Assembly (NCBI GenBank): GCA_035308365.1
Contig: DATGGU010000034.1
Location: 1-52,357, forward strand
DNA length: 52,357 nt
Direction of reading: 5' to 3'
Origin: PALSA-505 sp035308365
GTDB lineage: Bacteria > Actinomycetota > Actinomycetes > Streptosporangiales > Streptosporangiaceae
This document shows positions 1-7,531 of the stretch, in pieces. Within the stretch, counting starts at the first letter, position 1. Each line of letters begins with the position of its first letter. The position numbers were made by a program, and so were the translations under genes. The notes beneath the pieces are model-generated. The model saw only the letters and a list, made by a program, of their open reading frames with translations. It was not told the origin of the DNA and ran no database searches.

Positions 1-876
1 CAGCCGCATGGCGCCGGGCCTGGTGCCGGGAAGAAAACAGGTGATGGCCGACGTCACGATCGCGTCGGCGAAGACCGGGGAGGCCGGCTCGAACACGTGT
101 ACCGCCTGGCCGCCGAGGTCACCGAGCAGCAGCGAGCGGACCAGGGCGCCGTAGTTCACGTCCAGCCACTCGGCGGCGGTGATGAACACACCCAGGTCGC
201 CGGGGGCCGCGTGCACGGCGGTGGCGAGGAAGAAGTGAACGTGCAGCCCGGCCAGGGCGCTGGCCGCCAGCCCACGCTGGCGCGCGGTCGTGGTGAACCA
301 GAGCTTCCAGCCGGCCGTTATCTGGTGGTGCCGGACGTAGGGCGGATTGCCCAGGTACAGGGTCGGGCCGCTGGCCGGTGGCAGCCGTAGCGCCCGGTAG
401 TCGGCGTTGATCACCGTCGCCCTGGCGGCGAGACCGGCGGCGGCGAGGTTGGCCCGGGCGATGAGCGCGGCGGCCGGGTCGGTCTCCACCCCGACCAGCT
501 CGGCGCGCGGCCAGCGCCGGCCCGCCGCCAGGAGAAACCGCCCGGAACCGGTACCAGGGTCGACCACTCTCACCGGGACGGCGGCCTGGCCAGCCGCCCA
601 GTCGAGCATGCTCTGGACGATGGGACCGGGCGTGAGCGTCTGGCCCAGGCCCCGGCGCTCGGCGGGACTCCGGACCGCGCAGAGCGCGTCACCAAGCGGA
701 TCCCCGCCCGCCGCGATCAGCTCGCGCAGATCCTCCCCGGCAGGCAGAAGCCCCGCGGACGCCGGCCCCGGACCCGGGGCGGCGGCCAGCTCCCTTTCGG
801 CGCCGGACAGGCCATTCACCCGCTCAGCGCCCAGATTCAGCGCCGCCTCGATCACGTCCGTCAGGCCCTCGGTCAT
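1..876 (-). CDS. N6-adenine DNA methyltransferase (partial, C-terminus outside window)
   Basis: The reading frame opens at an ATG at 876-874 and runs without a stop off the left edge (about 291 residues seen). It carries a SAM-binding motif I (VDPGTGSGRF, about residues 105-114) and the catalytic NPPY tetrapeptide (about 177-180), the pair that marks N6-adenine DNA methyltransferases of the Eco57I/TaqI-like group. The segment after NPPY (YVRHHQ, then an aromatic-rich stretch) also fits that group. It would methylate adenine in DNA using S-adenosylmethionine. No restriction gene or specificity subunit is visible on the right side, so it may be an orphan methylase or a type IIG-like protein whose remaining domains lie outside. 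It is divergent from the sigma-region-4 ORF. Family confidence is good; target and role are unknown. Confidence 0.8.
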   Translation of the reverse strand, partial: MTEGLTDVIEAALNLGAERVNGLSGAERELAAAPGPGPASAGLLPAGEDLRELIAAGGDPLGDALCAVRSPAERRGLGQTLTPGPIVQSMLDWAAGQAAVPVRVVDPGTGSGRFLLAAGRRWPRAELVGVETDPAAALIARANLAAAGLAARATVINADYRALRLPPASGPTLYLGNPPYVRHHQITAGWKLWFTTTARQRGLAASALAGLHVHFFLATAVHAAPGDLGVFITAAEWLDVNYGALVRSLLLGDLGGQAVHVFEPASPVFADAIVTSAITCFLPGTRPGAMRL

Positions 877-922
877 GCTCACCCTGCCATCCTGGCCTGT
901 CCCCGCCGCTGCGGGTGTGCGG

Positions 923-961
923 AGACAACTTTCAGGAATGTGGACAGACAACTCTCAGGAA
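923..961. repeat. 16-bp direct repeat upstream of truncated sigma ORF
   Basis: AGACAACTTTCAGGAA (923-938) recurs as AGACAACTCTCAGGAA (946-961), one mismatch, 23 bp start to start, in the divergent region between the methyltransferase and the sigma-like ORF. The spacing is about two helical turns, so it could be a direct-repeat operator; nothing else supports that. Confidence 0.4.
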
Positions 962-1041
962 ACTGTGACCAACTTCAACTATCTGTTTTGGCCACTCCGA
1001 ACGTCTAAGAGGTAAGAGGGTCCAACCAGGCTGGAGCAACG

Positions 1042-1350
1042 ATGAGTGGATGCGCCGGTTCCGCAGGCCAGGCCACGCCGCATCATGGCGCACGCTTCCC
1101 CGCCGAGGCACAGGCCCTTGGGGTGCTGCCTGATTCGGACATCCTGTGGGCCCTTCGCGACCTGCCGGACAACCTCCGGCTCGCGGTCTACCTGGCGGAC
1201 GTCGAGGGCTACCGGTACAACGAGATCGCCGAGATCATGGGGACCCCGGTCCGCACGGTCATCTCCCGCCTGCACCGTGGCCGTCGCAAGCTGCGGGACC
1301 GGCTGGCCCTGTTCGCCGCCGCCCGTGGCCTGGCGGCGGCGCCCTCCTGA
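1042..1350 (+). CDS. Sigma-70 region 4-only protein (SigR/SigH-like C-terminus)
   Basis: A 102-residue ORF starting at ATG 1042, with GGAG at 1033-1036 as ribosome binding site. From about residue 30 it matches the C-terminal part of SigR/SigH-type ECF sigma factors: an LPDSDI linker, then a region 4 helix-turn-helix (ALRDLPDNLRLAVYLADVEG, then EIAEIMGTP and SRLHRGRRKLRDRL). Region 2, which binds core polymerase and the -10 element, is absent, and no such region is visible upstream in any frame. It could therefore bind -35 DNA but not act as a normal sigma factor. It may be a remnant of a disrupted sigma gene or a small regulator that kept a start codon and RBS. The first ~28 residues look non-homologous. 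Confidence 0.6.
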   Translation: MSGCAGSAGQATPHHGARFPAEAQALGVLPDSDILWALRDLPDNLRLAVYLADVEGYRYNEIAEIMGTPVRTVISRLHRGRRKLRDRLALFAAARGLAAAPS

Positions 1351-1362
1351 CCGGCTTCACCA

Positions 1363-3315
1363 TCAGCCGGGGGGCACCTCCCAGCCCAGCCGAACGGGGT
1401 CATACACGCCCTCCATGTAGATCTGGTGCCAGATCGAGAACACCATCAGGGCCCAGACCTGGCGCCAGGTCACATCCGGCTGGCCGGCCCGGTAGCGGCG
1501 CAGCAGGCCGAGCGCGCCGCGCCGGTCGATCCACCGGTCGGTCTGGGCCTGGCGCAGCAGTTCGTCGGCGTAACCGAACCACTCGCCGGCCAGCCAGAGC
1601 CCGATCGGTACCGGGAAGCCGAGCTTTGCCCGCTCCGCCGCGGCCTGAGGCAGCACCTCGCCCATGGCTTCCCTGAGGGCGAACTTGGTGGTGCCGCCCG
1701 CCGTCTTCTCTTCCCGGGACAGCCGGGACGCGACCGTCATCACCTCGCGGTCCAGGAAGGGCGTCCGCAGCTCCAGGCCGTGCGCCATCGACATCCGGTC
1801 CGCCTTGGCCAGGATGTCTCCGGGCAGCCAGGTGTTGATGTCCACGAGCTGCATGGTGGACACGTCGTCCAGCCCGGCCTCGGCGGCCTGCTGGTAGATG
1901 GGGTCGGTCACCTCGTAGGCGGTCACCGTGCCGGGTCCCAGCACCTGGTCGGCCTCGCCGCCGGTGAACACGTGCGCGTTGCCGATGTAACGCCGGTCGA
2001 GCGGGATGGCGGCCCGTTCCAGCAGGCCCTTGCCCTTTGCGCCGGGCGGGAGCATCGCGGCGGCCCGTTCCAGCGGCGCCCTGCCCCAGCCTGGCAGCTG
2101 CTTGACCGCGCGGACCATGCTGGGCTGATGGTAGACGGCGTACCCGCCGAACAGCTCGTCCGAGCCTTCGCCGGACAGCACCACCTTGACCTGTTTGGCC
2201 GCCTCCCTGGCGGCGAACCACAGTGGCACGGCGGCGGCGTCCGCCAGCGGGTCGTCCAGGTGCCAGATCACCCGGGGCAGCTCGGTGAAGAACTCCTGGG
2301 CGCTGATCACATAGGGGTTGCACTTCACGCCGATGGCGGCCGCGGTCTCCTGCGCCAGGTCGATCTCGTTGTAACCGTCCTGCTCGAACCCAACCGTGAA
2401 GGTGGGCAGCCCAGGGAAGTTCTCCGCGGCCAGCGCACAGATCGCGGCCGAGTCGATGCCGCCGGACAGGAACGCGCCCACCGGCACATCGCTGCGCAGG
2501 TGAACCGCGACGGAGTCGCGCATAACGTCGAGGATCATGGTCGGTGTTTCCACCGATGGCCCCTTGGCGCTGCGCATCTCGGCCCGCCAGTACCGGTAGA
2601 CGTTGGCGGTGCGGCCGAGCCGGACGATCATTCCGTGCCCCGGCGGCAGCACCCGCACCGGCGGGGTCATGGTCGCCGGCGGCGGAACATACTGGAACGC
2701 CAGGTACCTCCGGAGTGCATCCGGGTCGAGCGCGGTCAGCTCACCCGGCCCGGCCAGCGCCTTACGCTCCGAGGCGAACCGGAGCATGGGGCTCCTGACC
2801 AGGCCACCTCCCTGGCCGCCGTCCGGCTGGCCAGGGCTGGCGGGTACCGTGCGTTCGTCAACGCAGTAATAGAACGGCTTGATGCCGAACGGGTCCCTGG
2901 CACAAAAGAGCTGCCGCTTCCAGGTATCCCAGATGGCGAACGCGAACATGCCGCGCAGCTTGCGCACGACGTCCCTGCCGAGCAGCGCGTACGCTTCGAG
3001 CAGTACCTCGGCGTCAGAATTGGACCGCAGCTCGACACCGCGGGAGAGCAGGCTCTCGGCCAGCTCCACATAGTTGTAGATCTCGCCGTCGTAGACCATC
3101 CAGTAGCGCCCGTCGGCCGAGACGGCCGGCTGGTGCCCACCGGGCGACAGGTCGATGATGGCCAGCCGGCTGGCGCCGAGGGCGATGTGCTCGTCGGCGC
3201 GGAACCCCTCGTCATCCGGCCCACGGTGAGCCAGGCGCCCGGTAGCCGCACGCACCCAGCGCTCGTCGGGCTCGGCTCCAGGCACCAGGGCCAGGCACCC
3301 GGTGATTCCGCTCAT
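1363..3315 (-). CDS. Asparagine synthase-like protein (AsnB family) with altered glutaminase site
   Basis: 650 residues with the two-domain AsnB architecture. The N-terminal Ntn-amidotransferase domain (about 1-190) keeps HRGPDDEG, R50 and the SDAEV aspartate, but residue 2 is Ser (MSGITG) where glutamine-dependent enzymes have the catalytic Cys, and NGEIYN reads DGEIYN (Asp76), so the oxyanion-hole Asn is also changed. The C-terminal synthetase domain is intact: pyrophosphate loop SGGIDS (284-289), LSGEGSDELFGGY (379-391) and ELRTPFLDRE. A stretch near 156-176 is longer than in E. coli AsnB. I infer ATP-dependent amide formation using free ammonia or another nucleophile rather than glutamine. 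AsnB relatives that lost the Cys include beta-lactam and carbapenam synthetases, but no matching biosynthetic genes are nearby. It is transcribed alone, 440 bp downstream of the crotonase gene. Confidence 0.85.
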   Translation of the reverse strand: MSGITGCLALVPGAEPDERWVRAATGRLAHRGPDDEGFRADEHIALGASRLAIIDLSPGGHQPAVSADGRYWMVYDGEIYNYVELAESLLSRGVELRSNSDAEVLLEAYALLGRDVVRKLRGMFAFAIWDTWKRQLFCARDPFGIKPFYYCVDERTVPASPGQPDGGQGGGLVRSPMLRFASERKALAGPGELTALDPDALRRYLAFQYVPPPATMTPPVRVLPPGHGMIVRLGRTANVYRYWRAEMRSAKGPSVETPTMILDVMRDSVAVHLRSDVPVGAFLSGGIDSAAICALAAENFPGLPTFTVGFEQDGYNEIDLAQETAAAIGVKCNPYVISAQEFFTELPRVIWHLDDPLADAAAVPLWFAAREAAKQVKVVLSGEGSDELFGGYAVYHQPSMVRAVKQLPGWGRAPLERAAAMLPPGAKGKGLLERAAIPLDRRYIGNAHVFTGGEADQVLGPGTVTAYEVTDPIYQQAAEAGLDDVSTMQLVDINTWLPGDILAKADRMSMAHGLELRTPFLDREVMTVASRLSREEKTAGGTTKFALREAMGEVLPQAAAERAKLGFPVPIGLWLAGEWFGYADELLRQAQTDRWIDRRGALGLLRRYRAGQPDVTWRQVWALMVFSIWHQIYMEGVYDPVRLGWEVPPG

Positions 3316-3588
3316 CCTCGTCCTTGGCGATCGCAGGCAACGTGTGCTTCCTACGATCCTAGGAGGCTTATCCAGAACTTCGAGTGGTTAGCCAGTTACC
3401 GCAGCTCACAGACCTGAACATCAGCCCCGCGGGACTAGTGCCGAATCCCCTGGCATCCAGTCTGGCCGGCACCTCAGCCTGGGCCAACACGACCAGGCCA
3501 GCGGCAGCCCCACCGGCCAGCGCCGCACCGGACTGATCGCCATCGCCGCGCCGTCAAGTCAACTGGTTTTCACAGCGCACGCCCCGGT

Positions 3589-3750
3589 ACCGAATGGCGC
3601 ATCCTGTACCGCATCGGCGAGCCAAGGCGCGCAGTACTCATCCAAGACATCCAGCACCGCGCCAGCGCCTACCGGCCCAGGGTACTTAAAATTGTGTCCA
3701 CAACCAGTCTCGCCACTTTGGTGGGCTGCTGGGACGAGCCGATGATCTGA
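3589..3750 (+). pseudogene. Possible remnant of a RelE/ParE-type toxin C-terminus
   Basis: In the 442-bp gap between the asnB-like gene and the crotonase gene, one + frame (codons from 3589) reads TEWRILYRIGEPRRAVLIQD followed by IQHRASAYRPR. This resembles the C-terminal strands of RelE toxins (yRVLYRI..., then HRxDxYR). No start codon, toxin N-terminus or antitoxin is visible and the frame runs on to a TGA at 3748-3750. I read it as a decayed fragment; it could be chance similarity. The rest of the gap shows no gene. Confidence 0.35.
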
Positions 3751-3757
3751 TTGCCTG

Positions 3758-4522
3758 TTACTCGCCGCGCCAGACCGGGGGGCGCTTCTCGGCGAAGGCG
3801 GCGGCGCCTTCCATGGCGTCGGCGGAGCCGAAGACGGCGCCGATGATCTCGCCTTGCCTGGTGTATTCCTCGCCTGCGGGCCAGGTGACCGACTCGACCA
3901 TGACCCGCTTGGAGGCAACGACCGCGAGCGGCGCGTTGGCGGCTATCCGGGCGGCCAGCTCGCGGGCCGCCTCCAGCGCCTGGCCGGCCGGGACGACCTT
4001 GCTGATCAGGCCGGCCCGGTGGAGTTCGCTGGCCGGGACGCGCTCGCCGGTCAGCACGATCTCCATGGCCTTGTGGTACGGGATGCGGTGGTGCAATTTG
4101 AGCAGGCCGCCGGCGCCCGCGGCCAGGCCACGGGTCACCTCGGGCAGGCCGAACTTAGCCTCCTCGCTGGCGACGACCAGGTCGCAGGCGAGGACCAGCT
4201 CGAAACCGCCGGCCAGCGCGTAACCCTCGACCGCGGCGATGATGGGCTTGGCCGGCGGGCGCTCGGTCATGCCGCCGAAGCCGCGGCCGCCCGCCAGCGG
4301 GTTGTCGCCGGTCAGGAAGCCTTTGAGGTCCATCCCCGCGCAGAACGTGCCGCCCGCGCCGGTGAGGATGAGCGCGCGGACGTCCTTGCGCGCGTCCAGG
4401 TCGTCGAGGGCCTCGGCGATTCCGGCCGAGACCGCCCCGTTGACCGCGTTGCGCGCCTCGGGGCGGTTGATCGTTATGACCGCTATCCCGCCGTCGGCCT
4501 CGACGAGTATCTCGTCCGCCAC
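3758..4522 (-). CDS. Enoyl-CoA hydratase/crotonase family protein
   Basis: 254 residues, the usual crotonase length. The GTG start at 4522 is preceded by AGGGGG at good spacing. The oxyanion-hole segments are present (GTFCAGMDLK near 58-67 and YALAGG near 101-106). Both glutamates corresponding to the hydratase acid/base pair are kept (GGFE, E108; GLPE, E128), so real hydratase activity on a 2-enoyl-CoA is likely rather than an isomerase or other crotonase reaction. It lies 115 bp downstream of an SDR gene on the same strand, and the two could perform consecutive hydration and dehydrogenation steps of fatty-acid or branched-chain acyl-CoA breakdown. Substrate chain length cannot be read from sequence. 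Confidence 0.88.
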   Translation of the reverse strand: MADEILVEADGGIAVITINRPEARNAVNGAVSAGIAEALDDLDARKDVRALILTGAGGTFCAGMDLKGFLTGDNPLAGGRGFGGMTERPPAKPIIAAVEGYALAGGFELVLACDLVVASEEAKFGLPEVTRGLAAGAGGLLKLHHRIPYHKAMEIVLTGERVPASELHRAGLISKVVPAGQALEAARELAARIAANAPLAVVASKRVMVESVTWPAGEEYTRQGEIIGAVFGSADAMEGAAAFAEKRPPVWRGE

Positions 4523-4637
4523 GTCATCCCCCTTCTCGCCGTTCAGAGACTTATTCGAAACTGGTCCCGCTGATTCGATCGCCCGGACCGGTGAGCCGTG
4601 GTAACCAGCTAACCACTCGCAGTTCCGGATGAGCCTC

Positions 4638-5423
4638 TTACTTCGGCTGGAACCTGATGCCGCCGTCGAAGCGGATGACCTCGGCGTTCATGTAGTCATT
4701 TTCGATCAGGGACCGTACCAGGTGGGCGAACTCCGCCCCGGTTCCGAGCCGCTTGGGGAACGCGACCGGCGCGATCAGCTTCTTCTTGAATTCCTCGGCG
4801 GTCTCACCGGACCCGTAGATCGGGGTGTCGATGATGCCCGGGGCGATCGTGTTGACCCGCACCCCGATGGCGGCGAGGTCGCGGGCCGCGGGCACGGTCA
4901 TGCCGATGATGCCGCCCTTGGACGCGGAGTAGGCGACCTGGCCGGTCTGGCCTTCGATGCCTGCGACGGACGCCGTGTTGATCACCACGCCGCGCTGACC
5001 GTCCGCGTCGGCGGGCTCGGTGCGGGCGATGGCGGCGGCGCCGATCCGCATCAGGTTGAACGTGCCGATCAGGTTGATGTCGATGACCCGGCGGTAGGCG
5101 GCCAGGTCATGCGGGCTGCCGTCACGCATGACGGTGCGTGCGGCCCAGCCGACGCCGGCGCAGCTCACCACGATCCGCAGCGGCGCGCCGAGCCCGGCCG
5201 CCGCGTCCACGGCCGCCTGCACCGATCCCTCATCGGCCACATCGGTCTTGACGAACAGCCCGCCCAGCTCGCTGGCGATCGTCTTGCCGCGTTCCTCGTT
5301 CAGGTCCGCGATCACGACGCGGGAGCCCGCGGCTGCGAGTTCGCGGGCCGTGGCCTCACCGAGGCCGCTCGCTCCACCGGAGATGATCGCTGCGGTTCCG
5401 TTGAGTTTCATGACCGGGAGCAT
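4638..5423 (-). CDS. Short-chain dehydrogenase, type II 3-hydroxyacyl-CoA dehydrogenase-like
   Basis: 261 residues (or 257 from the internal ATG of MKLNG, which fits family N-termini better; neither start has a clear RBS). Classical SDR features in order: the cofactor loop GGASGLG, an acidic residue after strand 2 (VVIADLN) favouring NAD(H), a SCAG motif, the catalytic Ser in INTASVAG and the YSASK Tyr/Lys pair. The PGIIDTPIYG region and overall sequence resemble HSD17B10-type 3-hydroxyacyl-CoA dehydrogenases. It precedes the crotonase gene on the same strand, consistent with a short acyl-CoA degradation unit. A 13-bp-arm palindrome lies just upstream of its start. Confidence 0.83.
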   Translation of the reverse strand: MLPVMKLNGTAAIISGGASGLGEATARELAAAGSRVVIADLNEERGKTIASELGGLFVKTDVADEGSVQAAVDAAAGLGAPLRIVVSCAGVGWAARTVMRDGSPHDLAAYRRVIDINLIGTFNLMRIGAAAIARTEPADADGQRGVVINTASVAGIEGQTGQVAYSASKGGIIGMTVPAARDLAAIGVRVNTIAPGIIDTPIYGSGETAEEFKKKLIAPVAFPKRLGTGAEFAHLVRSLIENDYMNAEVIRFDGGIRFQPK

Positions 5424-5438
5424 ACTTGGCCACAGGTA

Positions 5439-5467
5439 CGGCCAACCGAACGGGGTTCGGTTGGCCG
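5439..5467. promoter_or_regulatory. Perfect 13-bp-arm palindrome upstream of SDR gene
   Basis: CGGCCAACCGAAC (5439-5451), a 3-nt GGG centre, then its exact reverse complement (5455-5467). The element begins 16 bp upstream of the SDR start codon, in the divergent region shared with the MFS gene. Size and symmetry suit a dimeric repressor such as a TetR-family protein, though no TetR gene is visible in the window. In RNA it would form a very stable hairpin. Confidence 0.5.
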
Positions 5468-5803
5468 CATCGCTGGGGATGCGGCTGGTAGCGCGCCGGT
5501 GTCAGGCGCCGGCGGCGATCCGGCGCTCGCCCACATCCGGGCCTGTTGTCATGGCTTCTCCTAGCCTCGCTGACATCCGCTGCCCGCATGATCCCAGCCG
5601 CCCGCCTGCCGGGGTGGCAGGAGGCATCGGCCAGCACAAGTGAGCACCCCGCAAGTGGCCCAGGGCCCTTACCAGGACCGCTGAATGTCAGTACCCGGGT
5701 TTAGCCTGAATCGAGGAGGGCGGAGGTATACCCTCAGGCCCTTCGCGGCGGCGGCGCGTGCCGGCCGGGCGGTGTGGCCGATCCCCAGCGGTGAGGAGAG
5801 ATA
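5468..5803. other. Divergent intergenic region SDR/MFS
   Basis: About 340 bp without a convincing gene. On the minus strand an AGGAG-preceded ATG at 5552 opens a 16-codon ORF (MTTGPDVGERRIAAGA) ending at 5502. It is too short to assign and may be a leader peptide or chance. The region should hold the MFS promoter; no clear -35/-10 pair was found. Confidence 0.4.
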
Positions 5804-7435
5804 GTGCAGAAGTTCCGCGCGAATCCTTGGGCGGTGTTGCTGGTCGTCTCGCTCGGGTTCTTCATGACCCTGCTGGATCTGACGATCGTTAACATCGCGG
5901 TCCCGAGCCTGATCACCAAGCTGCACGCCTCGCTGGATGATGTGCTGTGGGTGATCAACGCCTACGCCCTGGTCCTGGCCGTCCTGGTCATCACGGGAGG
6001 CAGGCTGGGTGACCTGATCGGGTCGCGGATCATGTTCATGGGCGGTGTGGCGGTGTTCACGGCGGCCTCGGCCGCGTGTGGGCTGGCGCCGAGTCCGGGC
6101 TGGCTGATCGGCTTTCGCGCGGTACAGGGGCTGGGCGCGGCGATGCTCATGCCGCAGACGCTGACGATCATCACCAGTACCTTCCCTCCCGACCGGCGCG
6201 GGGCGGCGTTCGGGGTGTGGGGAGCGGTGGCCGGGGTGGCCACGATCGCCGGGCCGACCCTGGGCGGGCTGCTGGTCACCGCCCTCAGCTGGCGGTGGAT
6301 CTTCTTCGTGAACCTGCCCATCGGCGTGTGCGTTCTGCTGGTCACGCCGTTGATCATCCCCGACCTGCGGCCCGGCCTACGGCACCGGATCGACATTCCC
6401 GGCGTGCTGCTGGCCAGCGCGGCGCTGCTGGCGATCTGCTACGGCCTGGTCGAGGGGCAGAAGTACAACTGGGGGAAGATCACCGGGTTCATCAGCATTC
6501 CGCTGGTTCTCGGCCTGGGCGTGCTGCTGCTGCTCGTCTTCTTGCTGGTCCAGAAGCTGAGCCAGAACATGGAGCCGCTGGTGCCGTTCGCGCTGTTCCG
6601 GGACCGGAACTACTCGGTGGTGAACTCGGTGTCCGGCGTGCTCGCCGTCGGGATGATGGGCATCTTCATCCCGCTGACCATCTACCTGCAGTCCGTCTTG
6701 GGGTTCTCGGCGCTGAAGGCCGGACTCACGATGGCGCCAGCCTCAGTGGTCTCGATGTTCGTCGCCCCCGTGGCCGGCCGGATGACGGACAAGATCGGCG
6801 GCAAGTTCATCCTGATGTCCGGGCTGATCCTGTTCGGTGCCGGGATGGGCTGGATAGCGCTCATCGCTCACCCAGGCTCTTCGTGGCCCGTCTTCCTGGC
6901 CCCCTTGATCGTGGCCGGGCTCGGCATGGGCTGCATCTTCGCGCCGATGGTCACCGTCGCCATGCACAACATCGAGCCGCGCCTGGCGGGTGCGGCGTCC
7001 GGGGTGCTGAACACCATCCGGCAGGTGGGCCTGGTGATCGGCACCGCTGCCGTTGGCGCCCTGCTGCAGAACAGGCTGGTCTCCGCGATAGCTACCCAGG
7101 CCCGCACCCGCTCGGCCGCGCTGCCGCCGCAGGTGCGCGGCCGGTTCGTGGCCGGGATCGACAGTTCCGCGAAGAACGGGATCCAGGTCGGGGCCGGCCA
7201 GTCCGGCGGCAGCACTCATCTGGGCCCCGGCCTGCCCGCCCGGATCGTTGCGGAGCTCACCCACATCGGCCACGACGTGTTTACCTTCGCCTACGTGACC
7301 GCCATGCGGCAGACAATGCTGTTGCCGATCATCCTCCTTGGTGTCGGAGCACTGATCTGTCTGGCGATCAAGCGGGACAAGCGTACGCCCGAGCCTGCCG
7401 AGCCCGCCAAGGCCGAAACCGTCACACCCGCTTGA
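5804..7435 (+). CDS. MFS transporter, DHA2 (EmrB/QacA) drug:H+ antiporter family
   Basis: 543 residues. The GTG start at 5804 has GAGGAGA just upstream. Length and hydropathy fit a 14-helix DHA2 exporter. Visible family motifs are motif D1 in helix 1 (LDLTIVNIAVPS), motif A in the 2-3 loop (GGRLGDLIGSR), RAVQGLGAAMLMP in helix 4 and motif C in helix 5 (GPTLGGLL). A periplasmic-type insert near the end (about 430-475, Gly/Ser-rich) precedes the last helix, and the C-terminus is a short charged tail. Proton-driven export of hydrophobic or cationic compounds from the cytoplasmic membrane is expected; the substrate is unknown. It is divergent from the SDR gene. Confidence 0.9.
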   Translation: MQKFRANPWAVLLVVSLGFFMTLLDLTIVNIAVPSLITKLHASLDDVLWVINAYALVLAVLVITGGRLGDLIGSRIMFMGGVAVFTAASAACGLAPSPGWLIGFRAVQGLGAAMLMPQTLTIITSTFPPDRRGAAFGVWGAVAGVATIAGPTLGGLLVTALSWRWIFFVNLPIGVCVLLVTPLIIPDLRPGLRHRIDIPGVLLASAALLAICYGLVEGQKYNWGKITGFISIPLVLGLGVLLLLVFLLVQKLSQNMEPLVPFALFRDRNYSVVNSVSGVLAVGMMGIFIPLTIYLQSVLGFSALKAGLTMAPASVVSMFVAPVAGRMTDKIGGKFILMSGLILFGAGMGWIALIAHPGSSWPVFLAPLIVAGLGMGCIFAPMVTVAMHNIEPRLAGAASGVLNTIRQVGLVIGTAAVGALLQNRLVSAIATQARTRSAALPPQVRGRFVAGIDSSAKNGIQVGAGQSGGSTHLGPGLPARIVAELTHIGHDVFTFAYVTAMRQTMLLPIILLGVGALICLAIKRDKRTPEPAEPAKAETVTPA

Positions 7436-7486
7436 CCCGTCCGCTCCCGCGATACGCGCTGACCCGCCTGGTCGCCGAAGAAGGCG

Positions 7487-7519
7487 GGTTCCCCCGGTGA
7501 AGAGAACACCGGGGGAACC
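7487..7519. terminator. Bidirectional terminator hairpin between MFS and kamA-like genes
   Basis: Perfect 13-bp arms GGTTCCCCCGGTG (7487-7499) and CACCGGGGGAACC (7507-7519) around a 7-nt AAGAGAA loop, between the convergent 3' ends of the MFS and radical SAM genes. There is no U-tract, as is common in actinobacteria. Confidence 0.75.
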
Positions 7520-7531
7520 GGAGCGGGCGGT

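Noticed and set aside
1363..3315. Lasso-peptide cyclase or beta-lactam synthetase cluster around the Cys-less AsnB
   Set aside because: No precursor peptide, B-protease/RRE or beta-lactam genes nearby; the N-terminus is AsnB-like.
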